Assembly (NCBI RefSeq): GCF_900640115.1
Contig: NZ_CAAAIW010000006.1
Location: 1-64,000 of the forward strand
From: Legionella yabuuchiae
GTDB taxonomy: Bacteria > Pseudomonadota > Gammaproteobacteria > Legionellales > Legionellaceae
Length of the DNA: 64,000 nucleotides
Direction: 5' to 3'
Shown here piece after piece: positions 8,197-17,726 of the stretch. A program made the position numbers and the translations under genes. Numbering within the stretch: position 1 is the first letter of the stretch; every line of letters begins with the position of its first letter. The notes beneath the pieces were generated by a model. It saw nothing but the letters and a program-made list of their open reading frames with translations, was not told the origin of the DNA and did no database searches.

Positions 8197-8638
8197 TTAT
8201 TCGTAGAGTAAAGCCATGCTAATTTGATTCTCGTATTTAGTGTCAATACGCACAGCATTTCGATGAAGGCCTTCTATCAAAAAACCTTCTTTCTCATACA
8301 AAGCAATTGCTCGTTTATTGTTTTCTCGTACAGTTAGTTCAACTCGAGTTAACCCTCTCGCTTTGGCTTTATCAAGAGCTGCACGTATCAATGCAACTCC
8401 CATACCTTGCCCTCGGTAAGGTGCTAATACACCAATTCCTAAGCTACCTGCATGAGCAAAGGCATGTCGATGAAGTGATGTAATATCACACCAACCCACT
8501 ACCTTTTCTTCTACAAGAGCTACGAAATGAGGCCAGTTACCCTCAATATTCTCTAGCAACACTATCTACCGCTGCTCTAAAGCCTTCAATGTGCTCTTCT
8601 GTAATTGGAAGAATTTGATAATTTGACACGTCAGTCAC
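8197..8638 (-). pseudogene. GNAT acetyltransferase broken by an internal deletion
   Basis: From a GTG at 8638 one frame encodes a typical GNAT N-terminus (ITEEHIEGFRAAVDSVARE) and then stops. The rest of the domain (LENIEGNWPHFVALVEEKV onward, with APYRGQGMGVALIRAALDKA) continues in another frame from about 8560. Relative to the family, about 20 codons between the two parts are missing. The junction reads GTTGCTAGAGAA, which fits both sides in different frames, as expected from a deletion between two copies of a short repeat. A truncated 121-residue product from the GTG at 8562 is possible but would lack the first strands of the fold. Confidence 0.75.
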
Positions 8639-8715
8639 TAATAAATTTGAAAAGATGATTATAACGAAGAAAAAGGGATATGTGTTGTGATTTATTGCGG
8701 TTTGTTATTTCTAAT

Positions 8716-8737
8716 TGCCCCACCAGTGCCCCATGGT
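8716..8737. other. Possible attachment-site arm repeats beside tRNA-Asn
   Basis: TGCCCCAC (8716-8723) and GTGCCCCATG (8726-8735) lie about 50 bases beyond the tRNA-Asn 3' end. The second is the reverse complement of CATGGGGCAC upstream of the integrase at 1630-1639. This supports tRNA-Asn as an integration site for the region to its left, although no duplicated tRNA 3' end was found in the window. Confidence 0.35.
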
Positions 8738-8781
8738 GAACTTGGCTTGTCAAGCTAGGACGCCAAAACCCTTGCTGGGAT

Positions 8782-8857
8782 TGGCTCCCCGGGACGGGCT
8801 CGAACCGCCGACCTAATGATTAACAGTCATCCGCTCTACCGACTGAGCTACCGGGGA
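8782..8857 (-). tRNA. tRNA-Asn (anticodon GTT)
   Basis: The reverse complement folds into a complete 76-nt cloverleaf: the acceptor TCCCCGG pairs with CCGGGGA, the D arm is GCTCAGTCGGTAGAGC, the anticodon loop is CTGTTAA with GTT, the T arm contains GGTTCGAGCC, and CCA is encoded. It lies between the aminotransferase gene (same strand, upstream) and the island-like region, so its 3' end faces the accessory genes. Confidence 0.97.
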
Positions 8858-8916
8858 ATGAGGCGGAATCTTAAATCGATTCCGCTTATAGGTCAAGGGT
8901 GTTTGGGGGAATTTCT

Positions 8917-10098
8917 TTAATTTTCTGCAAATTTTTGTAATCTGTCCATCGCGTCTCGCAAAATGTCCATGCTGGTGGCGAATGAGATTCGGATGCATCC
9001 TTCGCTGCCAAAGGCAGAGCCTGGCACTAGAGCGACGCCTACGTCTTGTAGTAAACGATCGGCAAATTCTAGATCGTTAGCAAATCCGCGACGGTCGATA
9101 ATGCCTTGGACGTTGGGGAAGATATAAAACGTTCCATCGGCTGGAATGACTTCGACTCCTGGAATGTCGTTTAAGCGTTTGACCACGTAATTATGGCGCT
9201 CGTGAAAGGCTTTAACCATTTCTTTCACGGTGGCATTGCTCCCAGTTAAAGCGGCTACTGCGGCTTTTTGAGCAATTGAGCAGGGGTTGGAAGTGGATTG
9301 GGATTGTATGGTTTTCATGGCGGAAATTAATTTTTTTGGACCTGCGGCATAGCCAATGCGCCAGCCAGTCATGGAATACGCTTTGGATACGCCATTTAAG
9401 ACGATGGTTTGATCATAGAGCTCTGGACAGGCATCTAAAATGTTAACAAACGGTTGTGACCAGAGGATATGTTCATACATATCATCGGTGGCGATTAAAA
9501 TATTTGGGTGTTTTTTAAGCACCTCTCCCAAGGCTTTCAGCTCCTCATAGGTATAAGCAATGCCTGATGGATTGGAGGGACTGTTGATAAACAACAGTCG
9601 TGTTTTCGGGGTAATGGCTGCTTCTAATTGCTGAGGCGTGATTTTATAACGCTGGGTGGATGGCGCTGAGATGATCACGGGCGTAGCTTCGGCCAAGAGC
9701 GCTATATCAGGATATGACACCCAATAAGGCGCGGGAATTAATACTTCATCACCCGGGTTTAAATAGGCTTGGCAAAGATTATAAATGCTTTGCTTTCCTC
9801 CGACAGAAACCAAAATCTGATTAAGCTCATAATCCAGGCCATTATCTTCTTTAAATTTATTCTGAATGGCTTTTTTTAAGTCAGGAATGCCGTCAACTGG
9901 TGTATACTTAGTAAATCCGTTATTTATGGCTGTAATGGCGGCTTTTTTAATATGTTCTGGTGTGTCGAAGTCAGGTTCGCCAGTGCCAAGGCCAATAACG
10001 TCACGGCCTTCTGCTTTCATTTGCGATGCTTTTGCAGCCACAGCCAACGTTGGCGATGGTTTAACTTGCTGTAGGCGGTCAGCCAGTAAAATATCCAT
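8917..10098 (-). CDS. Aspartate-type aminotransferase (class I, PLP-dependent)
   Basis: The 393-residue cytoplasmic enzyme has a fold-type I aminotransferase layout. [17 protein letters not shown] opens it, [11 protein letters not shown] contains the conserved NPxG, and [16 protein letters not shown] contains the PLP-binding Lys. C-terminal [16 protein letters not shown] supplies the substrate-carboxylate Arg. It interconverts aspartate and oxaloacetate with glutamate; broader substrate use is possible in this subgroup. GGAGC precedes the ATG. The start is 27 bases from the divergent uvrB, so the promoters must be very compact or lie inside the coding regions. The length is normal for the family. 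Confidence 0.92.
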   Translation of the reverse strand: MDILLADRLQQVKPSPTLAVAAKASQMKAEGRDVIGLGTGEPDFDTPEHIKKAAITAINNGFTKYTPVDGIPDLKKAIQNKFKEDNGLDYELNQILVSVGGKQSIYNLCQAYLNPGDEVLIPAPYWVSYPDIALLAEATPVIISAPSTQRYKITPQQLEAAITPKTRLLFINSPSNPSGIAYTYEELKALGEVLKKHPNILIATDDMYEHILWSQPFVNILDACPELYDQTIVLNGVSKAYSMTGWRIGYAAGPKKLISAMKTIQSQSTSNPCSIAQKAAVAALTGSNATVKEMVKAFHERHNYVVKRLNDIPGVEVIPADGTFYIFPNVQGIIDRRGFANDLEFADRLLQDVGVALVPGSAFGSEGCIRISFATSMDILRDAMDRLQKFAEN

Positions 10099-10125
10099 CT
10101 ATTTTGCTCCTATGATAAAGTTCAT

Positions 10126-12117
10126 ATGATGAAAAAAATATTTAAAATCAATTCAAACTATCAGCCTGCAGGCGATCAACCCACAGCGATTGCCTCTCTT
10201 GTCGAAGGCATTGAATCGGGCTTGGCTCGTCAAATCTTACTGGGCGTAACAGGCTCTGGTAAAACCTATTCCATTGCTCATGTGATTCAAGCCGTACAAA
10301 AGCCAACCTTGGTTATGGCGCCTAACAAAACATTGGCCGCACAACTCTATGGGGAGTTTAAGCAATTCTTTCCCGATAACGCAGTCGAGTATTTTGTGTC
10401 TTATTATGATTATTACCAACCGGAAGCCTATGTTCCCGCATCGGATACCTTTATCGAAAAAGATGCGTCCATTAATGAACACATTGAACAAATGCGTCTA
10501 TCGGCTACTAAGGCGTTGATTGAGCGCAAAGACGCCATCATTGTTGCCACCGTTTCTGCCATCTATGGATTAGGCGACCCCGATTCCTACTTGCGTATGG
10601 TATTACATGTGTCTCGTAAAGAACAATGCGATCAGCGTAAAATTTTAAGGCGACTTGCCGAAATGCAATACATACGCAGTCCGCAAACTCTTTCGCGCGG
10701 GCAATTTCGTGTGCATGGTGATGTGATTGATATTTTTCCAGCGGATGCGGAAAAAGATGCGGTGCGTATCGAACTGTTTGATGATGAGGTAGAAAATATT
10801 GCCACCTTTGATCCCTTAACTGGGGAGGTGTTGCAACGGCTACCAAGAATCACCATTTTCCCTAAAACACACTACGTGACACCACGGGAGCGGATTTTAA
10901 AAACCATCGACTTGGTGAAAGAAGAATTACAAGTGCGTCTTGCTGAGTATCGAGCACAGGGTAAATTGCTCGAAGCGCAACGACTGGAGCAACGCACGAA
11001 TTTTGATATTGAAATGATGCTTGAGCTAGGATACTGCTCAGGCATTGAAAATTACTCGCGTTATTTATCTGGCCGTCAAAGTGGTGAACCCCCTCCGACT
11101 TTGTTTGATTATTTGCCCGCAGATGCGCTTTTGGTTATTGATGAATCGCATGTGACCGTTCCTCAGATTGGTGGCATGTATCGCGGCGATCGTGCTCGCA
11201 AAGAAACGTTAGTGCAGTATGGATTTCGATTACCTTCGGCATTGGATAATCGTCCTATGCGCTTTGAAGAATTCACCGAACGCTCACCTCAGACGATTTA
11301 TGTTTCCGCCACCCCTGGCCCCTATGAGAGAGAAAAGGCCGATAACCTTGCTGAGCAGGTGATAAGGCCAACCGGATTAATTGACCCGGAAGTGATGGTT
11401 CGACCGGTGAAAAACCAAGTGGATGATTTATTATCCGAAATTCATCAAGTCACGGCTGCAGGTGAGCGTGTGTTGGTGACGACATTAACCAAACGTATGG
11501 CCGAAGATTTAACGGAGTATTTGCATGAACATGGCATCAAAGTGCGTTATCTTCATGCCGATATTGATACGGTGGAACGAGTTGAAATCATACGAGATTT
11601 ACGACTGGGTGAGTTTGATGTTCTAGTGGGTATTAACTTATTGCGTGAAGGGCTGGATATGCCAGAGGTCTCGTTAGTGGCTATTTTAGATGCCGATAAA
11701 GAGGGTTTTTTACGCTCCGATCGTTCGCTGATTCAAACCATTGGTCGTGCCGCTCGTAATATTAAGGGTCGTGCGATTTTATATGCCGAAAAAATCACAG
11801 GCTCTATGGAGCGTGCGATTGAAGAAACCAAACGTCGTCGCGATAAACAGATGGCTTATAACGAAGCGCATGGGATTACTCCCCAAACCATTAAAAAAGC
11901 CGTCACCGATATTATGGAAGCCACTCCTGGAAAAGGACGAAAATACGCCATCAAAGAACAGACCTCTACCTATGAGCGTCTTGAGCCTGAGCAATTAGCG
12001 AAGCGAATCAAAGTTTTAGAAAAACAAATGTATGCGCACGCTGAAAATATGGAGTTTGAGGAAGCGGCTGTTGTGCGCGATGAGTTGTTGGCTTTAAAGG
12101 AGCAGTTGCGGCAATAA
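10126..12117 (+). CDS. uvrB: Excinuclease ABC subunit B
   Basis: The 663-residue protein is UvrB, the damage-verifying helicase-like subunit of nucleotide excision repair, loaded by UvrA and used by UvrC. Visible elements are Walker A GVTGSGKT (about 39-46), the [11 protein letters not shown] beta-hairpin that clamps DNA (about 90-100), the motif II region VIDESHVT, motif V/VI GRAARN, and the C-terminal UVR segment [12 protein letters not shown] that contacts UvrC. It begins with ATGATG, and either Met could serve. No strong ribosome binding site is seen. The length is close to that of E. coli UvrB. Confidence 0.98.
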   Translation: MMKKIFKINSNYQPAGDQPTAIASLVEGIESGLARQILLGVTGSGKTYSIAHVIQAVQKPTLVMAPNKTLAAQLYGEFKQFFPDNAVEYFVSYYDYYQPEAYVPASDTFIEKDASINEHIEQMRLSATKALIERKDAIIVATVSAIYGLGDPDSYLRMVLHVSRKEQCDQRKILRRLAEMQYIRSPQTLSRGQFRVHGDVIDIFPADAEKDAVRIELFDDEVENIATFDPLTGEVLQRLPRITIFPKTHYVTPRERILKTIDLVKEELQVRLAEYRAQGKLLEAQRLEQRTNFDIEMMLELGYCSGIENYSRYLSGRQSGEPPPTLFDYLPADALLVIDESHVTVPQIGGMYRGDRARKETLVQYGFRLPSALDNRPMRFEEFTERSPQTIYVSATPGPYEREKADNLAEQVIRPTGLIDPEVMVRPVKNQVDDLLSEIHQVTAAGERVLVTTLTKRMAEDLTEYLHEHGIKVRYLHADIDTVERVEIIRDLRLGEFDVLVGINLLREGLDMPEVSLVAILDADKEGFLRSDRSLIQTIGRAARNIKGRAILYAEKITGSMERAIEETKRRRDKQMAYNEAHGITPQTIKKAVTDIMEATPGKGRKYAIKEQTSTYERLEPEQLAKRIKVLEKQMYAHAENMEFEEAAVVRDELLALKEQLRQ

Positions 12118-12124
12118 TGTGGGG

Positions 12125-12214
12125 CGATACGGTCAACGTACTGTGACCGCAGAAGTTACGGTAATTTTACAATAAGTTATCGCTGTAATACCCTCTTAAT
12201 AAGGGGTATATAAT
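12125..12214 (+). promoter_or_regulatory. uvrB 3' hairpin and possible promoter of the pilus locus
   Basis: A small inverted repeat GGTCA/TGACC lies just after uvrB, and CCCTC-TTAATA-AGGGG lies at about 12190-12206. TATAAT at 12209-12214 could be a -10 box for the pilus cluster, but no good -35 box stands 16-18 bases upstream. AAGGGA precedes the first pilin start. Confidence 0.3.
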
Positions 12215-12245
12215 TAACTATTATATCGCGGGTGTTTCAAGGGAC

Positions 12246-12704
12246 ATGATGAAGCATAAGCAGGGTTTTAACTTAATAGAATTGTCTATGGTTATGATTG
12301 TCGTCGGAGTTATTGCGATGGCTTTGCTAACCTGGACCCCTACGACCGTAATTGAAACCATCACTGCAGAAGGGTTTGCCAATACCTTTTATCAAGATTT
12401 AAATTACACCAAGGTCTTGTCTATTAGTGAAAATCAGCGATATAGAATTGTTGTTGGGGCAAGCGATTACCAAATTCAAGATCAAAACGGAACCCCAGTC
12501 CCTAATCTCCAGACCGGGCAAAATAGCACTCCTTATCCTGCGGGGCTGACCATAACCCCCACGACCACCTTGATGTTCGACTCTATTGGACGACCTTATG
12601 ATGGTGGAGGCTCACCATTAGGCAGTACGTTAACCTTCACGGTATCCGTAGCCGGCCAAACTAAAAGCGTATCGGTCATTCCACAAACGGGGCTTGTGCA
12701 ATGA
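12246..12704 (+). CDS. Type IV prepilin-like protein (MSHA-type locus)
   Basis: The 152-residue protein has a short basic leader and a class III prepilin cleavage site, G before FNLIELSMVMIVVGV, with Glu at position 5 of the mature protein and a hydrophobic N-terminal helix. The C-terminal part is a small strand-rich head. It is likely a minor pilin of the MshC/MshD/GspH kind, or less probably the major pilin; its head lacks an obvious disulfide pair. It is the first gene of the pilus run and overlaps the next gene by 4 bases. The start is ATGATG, with AAGGGA upstream. Confidence 0.85.
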   Translation: MMKHKQGFNLIELSMVMIVVGVIAMALLTWTPTTVIETITAEGFANTFYQDLNYTKVLSISENQRYRIVVGASDYQIQDQNGTPVPNLQTGQNSTPYPAGLTITPTTTLMFDSIGRPYDGGGSPLGSTLTFTVSVAGQTKSVSVIPQTGLVQ

Positions 12705-13087
12705 AAGTGAATTCAGGGTTTACCTTAATTGAAATTATCTTGTATATCGTGGTTTTGTCGATAGTAGGCTCTGGTTTGTTAATCGCGTTTAATGCAGCCT
12801 TAGTGACCGGTGAAAATCCTGGGAAAACCCTGGCAGCTAGTCAGCTTGCAAAAGCTCGGATGAATATTATTTTGCAGCAACGATTGGTCAATGGGTTTAA
12901 TAATATTTCGGATCCTTGTGCGACGGATCCTGCTCCGGGTGCATGCGCCCCACTGGCAACGTTTGCCACTAACAATAATTTAATTGTTGCAAGCTCAATT
13001 CCTCCTGCTACAGGCGGGGTAAGAACGGCCACGGTAACCGTATCTGGGGCTGGAAATGCCACGGTAACCATGAGGTTTGTGCAATGA
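12701..13087 (+). CDS. Type IV minor prepilin
   Basis: The 128-residue protein has the prepilin motif G before FTLIEIILYIVVLSIVGSG, with Glu5, and then a head with two Cys (in DPCATDPAPGACAP) that could form a disulfide. The small size and position suggest an MshD- or GspI-like minor pilin that helps prime fibre assembly. It overlaps both neighbours by 4 bases (ATGA), so translation is coupled. It needs a prepilin peptidase, which is not encoded in the window. Confidence 0.85.
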   Translation: MKVNSGFTLIEIILYIVVLSIVGSGLLIAFNAALVTGENPGKTLAASQLAKARMNIILQQRLVNGFNNISDPCATDPAPGACAPLATFATNNNLIVASSIPPATGGVRTATVTVSGAGNATVTMRFVQ

Positions 13088-13560
13088 AAGCAAAAGGCTA
13101 TACCTTAATTGAAATGGTAATTGCTATTGTTCTATTAGGCATTGTTTTCGCTACGGCAGGTCTTTTTTTAACCGAGGCTTTTAGAAGTTATTTCGCTGCA
13201 AAACCCATTTTGAAAGTCGCGGGTAAAGCCAACATTGCCGCCGATAATTTGATGCGAGAAATTAAAAGCGCTGAACGCATTAGCGCAATAGCTTCCAATA
13301 GCATTAGCTTTGTGAATCAACAAGGCCAATCTATTTTTATTACCTTAAGCGGCAGCAATTTAACTCGCAGCGTCAATGGTGGCAATGCCTACACCCTATG
13401 CTCTGGTATTACTGGATTAACATTCAGTTATTTTGATGCTTCTTTAGGCTCAACGGCCTCTGCCGCAAATGTGCGCTATGTAACTTTAGCCATGACGATC
13501 GCAGAAGAAACGATTCCCTTCGCTCTAATAGCAGGGACTTTGATGAGAAAAAAACTATGA
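13084..13560 (+). CDS. Type IV minor prepilin (MshO/GspJ-like)
   Basis: The 158-residue protein has the prepilin motif G before YTLIEMVIAIVLLGIVFA. The segment LTEAFRSYFAAKP and the following AADNLMREIKSAERI resemble MshO- and GspJ-type minor pilins. A hydrophobic helix of about 20 residues is followed by a strand-rich head. It overlaps the next gene, which encodes the large tip-like protein, by 4 bases. Minor pilins of this type build the tip complex that starts the fibre. Confidence 0.85.
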   Translation: MKAKGYTLIEMVIAIVLLGIVFATAGLFLTEAFRSYFAAKPILKVAGKANIAADNLMREIKSAERISAIASNSISFVNQQGQSIFITLSGSNLTRSVNGGNAYTLCSGITGLTFSYFDASLGSTASAANVRYVTLAMTIAEETIPFALIAGTLMRKKL

Positions 13561-15248
13561 ATCGGCAACGTGGTTTTCTAGCCATTGCTGCGGTAGCAAT
13601 GATTGTATTAGTAGGCATCCTAAGTACTGCGATTGTGGCTTTGGCCGTTCGAGCCAGTTTATTTTCGATTCATCTTGGCGCTAAAAATAAAGCGGTCTTT
13701 ATCGCTGAAAGTGGATTAGAACAAGGCCGAAGCAATTTAACCCAGGATATTCTTGCGAATCGTCAAACTTGCATCGGATTATCGAGTACCGTATCGATGA
13801 CGGGTGGTCGTTTTACAGTCGTTCCAGCGAGTGACGCCGCAAACTTACTTAATCCTAGATACGCATTCTCAACCTTAAGCACGCCTATTTCTTCAGGTGC
13901 TACGCCTGCAACCATCGAGGTATCGGATACCTCGGTTTTTGCGCCTTATGGTCGCGTTCTTATAGGGCGAGAAGTCTTCCAATATGATCGCATCGCAACT
14001 AGCACGACGCTTGACGGCATAACACGAGCACAAGATGTGAGTTTAAATCAAGGGCATGCGAGTGGAACTTTAGTCAGCCAATATCAATGTACGATTCAAT
14101 CGACAGGGAACTCCCCAGCAACTCATCCTGAAGGCGTTAGACAATACCGTCAGGGGATACAGCAACCTGCGGTCTTTGCGGTCGGAGCAAGCGGTACAAT
14201 TCTTCGTTGGAATGGTGCATCCGAATTGCAGTGGGATAATCAATCCCCCGGGACCTATAATTTTAATGATCTTTCTATCTTAAATTATCATAGTGGGTGG
14301 GCAGTGGCTGAAGGTACATCAAATGACTTTAGGCTGTCACGACTACAAGGCAATACTTGGAGTAATTTTGCTGTTAGCGCCCCTTCCAGTGGTGGCGGTC
14401 CTACTCCGAGCAATGAGCTTTATTCTGTTTATGCTACTTCACCAAATGAAGCCTGGGCTGTAGGAACGGAGGGTAAACAAAACGCTATTACAATACTTTA
14501 TTGGACACGTAACGCACTGAACAGCAATACCAATTGGTGTTTGTTAAATTGCGGAGGAAAAACGATTAATGATACCGGCGTGGCTAATAATGCTCGCGAT
14601 TTTTACGGAGTGAAAGCCGTTGACACAAATGGCGATGGCGCGGCCGATATTGGATTTGCCGTCGGTGGACAACCTGGTCAAACAGGAAGTGGCGCAAATC
14701 GTGCAGTTATTTTAGTTTATAATGGAACCACCTGGAGTTTACTAGCCTCCCCTGCTCTTCCCTCTAGCGCTATTGGTCAACTTTATGGGGTGGATATTAT
14801 TGAAAATGGCAATAATGCCCCCTTAGATGCCTATTTTGTTGGACTCTCCTCCTTAAATGGTGAGGGAGGAAAAATATTACGTCTACGCGGTGGGACATGG
14901 ACAGTCATTACCACCACCCAACAAATGAATTCTATCTCTGGTGTGGACGTTGATGGCGATGGCTTGGCTGATTTCATCGTTGCAGTTGGCAATGGCGGTC
15001 TGGTTCATTTCATGAATGCTAATATGAGCATTACCAATACCTTTACTTTATCCGGTGCCCCAGATCTTACAGGCGTTGTAGCGCTTAGTCCCAGTGATGT
15101 ATGGGCTGTTGGAAACGGCGGCGTCCGGTGGCATTATAATGGCAGCAGCTGGGTTTTGAACGCTTCGGGTGGAGCCAATCTTCAAGGGGTACAGGCCATT
15201 TATCCCAAACAAAATCCAGCAAGTTCTTGGCATGATGTCATTAACTAG
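13557..15248 (+). CDS. Large minor pilin with a beta-propeller-like head (possible tip adhesin)
   Basis: The protein has 563 residues. Residues 1-35 form a prepilin-like N-terminus (G before FLAIAAVAMIVLVGI) without Glu5, as in MshP, PilX and GspK. Residues 36-200 are a PilX/MshP-like region (KAVFIAESGLEQG). Residues 205-560 contain repeats with the pattern AVG..G....W.G..W (AVFAVGASGTILRWNG, AWAVGTEG, WAVGNGGVRWHYNG), which suggest a beta-propeller. Two aspartate loops, DTNGDGAAD (about 356) and DVDGDGLAD (about 463), look like calcium sites. It could be a tip-located adhesin equivalent to MshQ or PilY1; this role is inferred. Confidence 0.75.
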   Translation: MNRQRGFLAIAAVAMIVLVGILSTAIVALAVRASLFSIHLGAKNKAVFIAESGLEQGRSNLTQDILANRQTCIGLSSTVSMTGGRFTVVPASDAANLLNPRYAFSTLSTPISSGATPATIEVSDTSVFAPYGRVLIGREVFQYDRIATSTTLDGITRAQDVSLNQGHASGTLVSQYQCTIQSTGNSPATHPEGVRQYRQGIQQPAVFAVGASGTILRWNGASELQWDNQSPGTYNFNDLSILNYHSGWAVAEGTSNDFRLSRLQGNTWSNFAVSAPSSGGGPTPSNELYSVYATSPNEAWAVGTEGKQNAITILYWTRNALNSNTNWCLLNCGGKTINDTGVANNARDFYGVKAVDTNGDGAADIGFAVGGQPGQTGSGANRAVILVYNGTTWSLLASPALPSSAIGQLYGVDIIENGNNAPLDAYFVGLSSLNGEGGKILRLRGGTWTVITTTQQMNSISGVDVDGDGLADFIVAVGNGGLVHFMNANMSITNTFTLSGAPDLTGVVALSPSDVWAVGNGGVRWHYNGSSWVLNASGGANLQGVQAIYPKQNPASSWHDVIN

Positions 15249-15338
15249 GTAATGAGCTGCTAAGAACGCCCAATTGTTACCGCGTGAAGGATGCTATACA
15301 CTTCCAGATATTAAACGCTTTCCTGGGGAAGGGATTTC

Positions 15339-16304
15339 ATGCTTGGATTGAATGCTCGTGAGAGCAAGAAGCCATCAATCGCAATCGGCTTAGGCCAGAA
15401 AAGTTATAGTCTGTCAGCCATTAAAAATAATGATGAGTTGTTGTTCAATGAGTACCGGGAATTTCCTGACGATATTCCCGAGTTAATTACTAAAGGGTTA
15501 GCTGAGGATATAGAACGTCTAGGCATTCTTGGTAAAACTAGTGATGTCATTTTATACCCCGGCCAATATGAACTCATTTTAATGGATGCCTTAGATATCC
15601 CTGAAAGTGATATGGCTAAGGCATTGCGTTGGCGACTTAAAGGATTAGTTGATTATCCTCTGAATGATATTGTAGTCGATGTTTTTCCTATTCCTGCTCA
15701 TGGCGTAGCAGGCCAACGAAAGAAAGTTTTTGTGGCCGTTACTCCAATGTCGACGCTTATAGCGCGCATCAACATGATTAAAGATGCATTCATCCACGTG
15801 AAGCAAGTTGGCATTGCAGAGCTTGCTGTAAGAAACTTAACAACGTTAGTTCCCTCTGATGAAGAGGCGCCAATCATTACTATTAGCCTAGTGAAGGAAT
15901 ATTGCCAATTACAAATTCTTTATAAGCATGATCTTTATTTAGTCCGGGAATTAAATTTTAAGGAAAAGGATTTGCTTCAAACACAAGAGGATACGTTGCA
16001 TAATTTTTTGCTTGAGATCCAACGTAGTATGGATTACTGCATCAGCGAGCTTAAACTTCCCGAAGTTAAAAAAGTTATGTTTACCCCTAATTTTTATCAA
16101 GCAAAAACATTACTAGAATTTCTCGAGAAAGAATTACCCCATGAAGTGGTATTGTTAAATTTATCTTATTACTTAAAAAACGATCATGCTTTGTCGTTCG
16201 AGCAGCAGAAAAACACGTTTTTAAGCATTGGCGGTGCACTAAAATATACCGAAAATAACCTGGATGAATCGTATTTAAATGACACAACAAATCAATTTTC
16301 TTAA
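15339..16304 (+). CDS. mshI: MSHA pilus biogenesis protein MshI (PilM-like)
   Basis: The 321-residue protein resembles MshI, a cytoplasmic actin-like PilM relative that links the ATPase to the inner-membrane assembly complex. It shows PSIAIGLGQKSYSLSAI at the start, the segment MAKALRWRLKGLVDYPLNDIV near residue 90, and a C-terminal ILSIGG-like strand (TFLSIGGAL). GGGAAGGGA precedes the ATG. It overlaps the next gene by 26 bases. The gene order matches known MSHA loci, which supports the name. Confidence 0.82.
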   Translation: MLGLNARESKKPSIAIGLGQKSYSLSAIKNNDELLFNEYREFPDDIPELITKGLAEDIERLGILGKTSDVILYPGQYELILMDALDIPESDMAKALRWRLKGLVDYPLNDIVVDVFPIPAHGVAGQRKKVFVAVTPMSTLIARINMIKDAFIHVKQVGIAELAVRNLTTLVPSDEEAPIITISLVKEYCQLQILYKHDLYLVRELNFKEKDLLQTQEDTLHNFLLEIQRSMDYCISELKLPEVKKVMFTPNFYQAKTLLEFLEKELPHEVVLLNLSYYLKNDHALSFEQQKNTFLSIGGALKYTENNLDESYLNDTTNQFS

Positions 16305-16935
16305 AGCGATTACGAAAGAAACCAATTACTTGCCAGCTAAATGGGTAGGTTTAGCACTGGCGTTACTCATTTTAATACTAGCCGCTAATGGGATTGCACG
16401 TAGTGTAACGGTGTATAAGCAAGAACAACTTTTAAAAGCAGCTCAACAGGAGAAAGCACAAGCTGCGGCGGATTTTCAACAAATTGCGCAATCCTATCCT
16501 TTATTAGCGATGGATAAGCCTTTAGTGGACCAAGTCACTGAATATGAAGAAACGCTTAAAGCCAAAAGAGAACATTTTGAAACAGTGACTCATGCCACGA
16601 TAAGGAAGCCGTTCTCTAGTTATATGGAAGCGTTTGCAAAAATTGTACCCCAAGATCTCTGGCTCACTTCGTTTTATATTAATCAAGATACTGAGAATAT
16701 TTCATTACGTGGATATAGTCTGCAGCCGGTGGCCGTTTCATTATTACTGCAAGCCTTACAAAAATCGCAAGTGTTTCAAGAGGTCTATTTTGATTTGTTC
16801 TATGTAAAAAGAGTCGAAGATAAAAATTATATTGAGTTTGAGGTGGCCAATAACACGCTCTTAGGGCCTAAGAAAGCAGAAGAAAAAACAACCGTTAGAA
16901 CCAACGAGCAAAAAACAAACACTAAGCGGCTATGA
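16279..16935 (+). CDS. PilN-like inner-membrane pilus assembly protein
   Basis: The 218-residue protein has one membrane helix (about 25-45), a coiled-coil stretch rich in Glu and Gln (about 48-110) and a periplasmic ferredoxin-like domain containing FYINQDTENISLRGYS. This is the PilN/GspL-C plan; in MSHA loci the second MshI-like gene occupies this place. The protein would pair with MshI on the cytoplasmic side and with MshJ in the periplasm. The basic tail is low in complexity. It overlaps mshJ by 4 bases. Confidence 0.78.
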   Translation: MTQQINFLKAITKETNYLPAKWVGLALALLILILAANGIARSVTVYKQEQLLKAAQQEKAQAAADFQQIAQSYPLLAMDKPLVDQVTEYEETLKAKREHFETVTHATIRKPFSSYMEAFAKIVPQDLWLTSFYINQDTENISLRGYSLQPVAVSLLLQALQKSQVFQEVYFDLFYVKRVEDKNYIEFEVANNTLLGPKKAEEKTTVRTNEQKTNTKRL

Positions 16936-17726
16936 AAAACCAACTCATTAAATGGCAATTTATGATTGATCGCATGCCCATACAAAAGCGTGCGATATTT
17001 ACTGGCGCAAGCTTTCTTGTGGTGTTAGTCATTTGGTTATTTGGGTTTTACCTCCCTCAAACAAATAAATTGCAACGGATTCAAAAAGAAATCGTTGCAA
17101 ATATTACTCAATCTACTGAATTTAAAATAAAAAGCGAAACCATAACTAATCTGGCTAAAGATGATACGGTGGCAAAATTAATGGGTAAATATGAGCGGTT
17201 AAAAGAAGAAATGCGAACGCTCGATGTCAGGATTTCGCAATACGAACATCGCTTTATTGGTGAGCGAGAATTGGCGCAACTGTTATATTCCATGCTTGAA
17301 CAAACCGATGAAGTAAGTATTTTAGATTTTTCTAATGTGGATTATCTGAAAGATACGTCTCAACAAACCATAGAGGCTAAGGGCAAGGCCACATCAGCGG
17401 CTTCGACTGAACCCGCAGAACCCAAAGGCAAAGAGGAAGAAAAAGAAGAGAAAGCAAAAGCGCCTAGCCCACCTTTATTGTCAGGATTCCAAGATCTTAT
17501 CCAACTGCCTAGCGCACGCACCCAATACAAATTGGTCTTAAAAGGACAATATTTCCCTATTTTAAAATACTTAAAACGAGTTGAAGCCCTGCCTTGGCAG
17601 TTGTACTGGGATAAAATGGAATATCACGTTGAGTCTTATCCAGAGGCTATTGCAACCATTGAGTTTTACACCTTAATGCCATCCAACAGCCATAACAAGA
17701 CAGCCACAACAGGGAATCCAAAATGA
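16932..17726 (+). CDS. mshJ: MSHA pilus biogenesis protein MshJ (PilO-like)
   Basis: The 264-residue protein has one membrane helix (about 22-40), a long coiled coil (about 45-125), a low-complexity linker rich in Glu and Lys (about 150-180) and a C-terminal PilO-like domain with LVLKGQYFPILKYLKRVE and LPWQLYWDKMEY. The last motif is typical of MshJ. It bridges the inner-membrane platform and the secretin through MshK. It overlaps both neighbours by 4 bases, which indicates an operon. Confidence 0.82.
   Translation: MKNQLIKWQFMIDRMPIQKRAIFTGASFLVVLVIWLFGFYLPQTNKLQRIQKEIVANITQSTEFKIKSETITNLAKDDTVAKLMGKYERLKEEMRTLDVRISQYEHRFIGERELAQLLYSMLEQTDEVSILDFSNVDYLKDTSQQTIEAKGKATSAASTEPAEPKGKEEEKEEKAKAPSPPLLSGFQDLIQLPSARTQYKLVLKGQYFPILKYLKRVEALPWQLYWDKMEYHVESYPEAIATIEFYTLMPSNSHNKTATTGNPK

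Noticed and set aside
8716-8760. Short repeats near tRNA-Asn as a possible CRISPR fragment
   Set aside because: There are only two similar octamers with no regular spacers, no leader and no cas genes in the window.
8813-8998. Leftward open frame covering tRNA-Asn and the end of the aminotransferase gene
   Set aside because: It runs through a complete tRNA and overlaps a well-supported gene, with no ribosome binding site.
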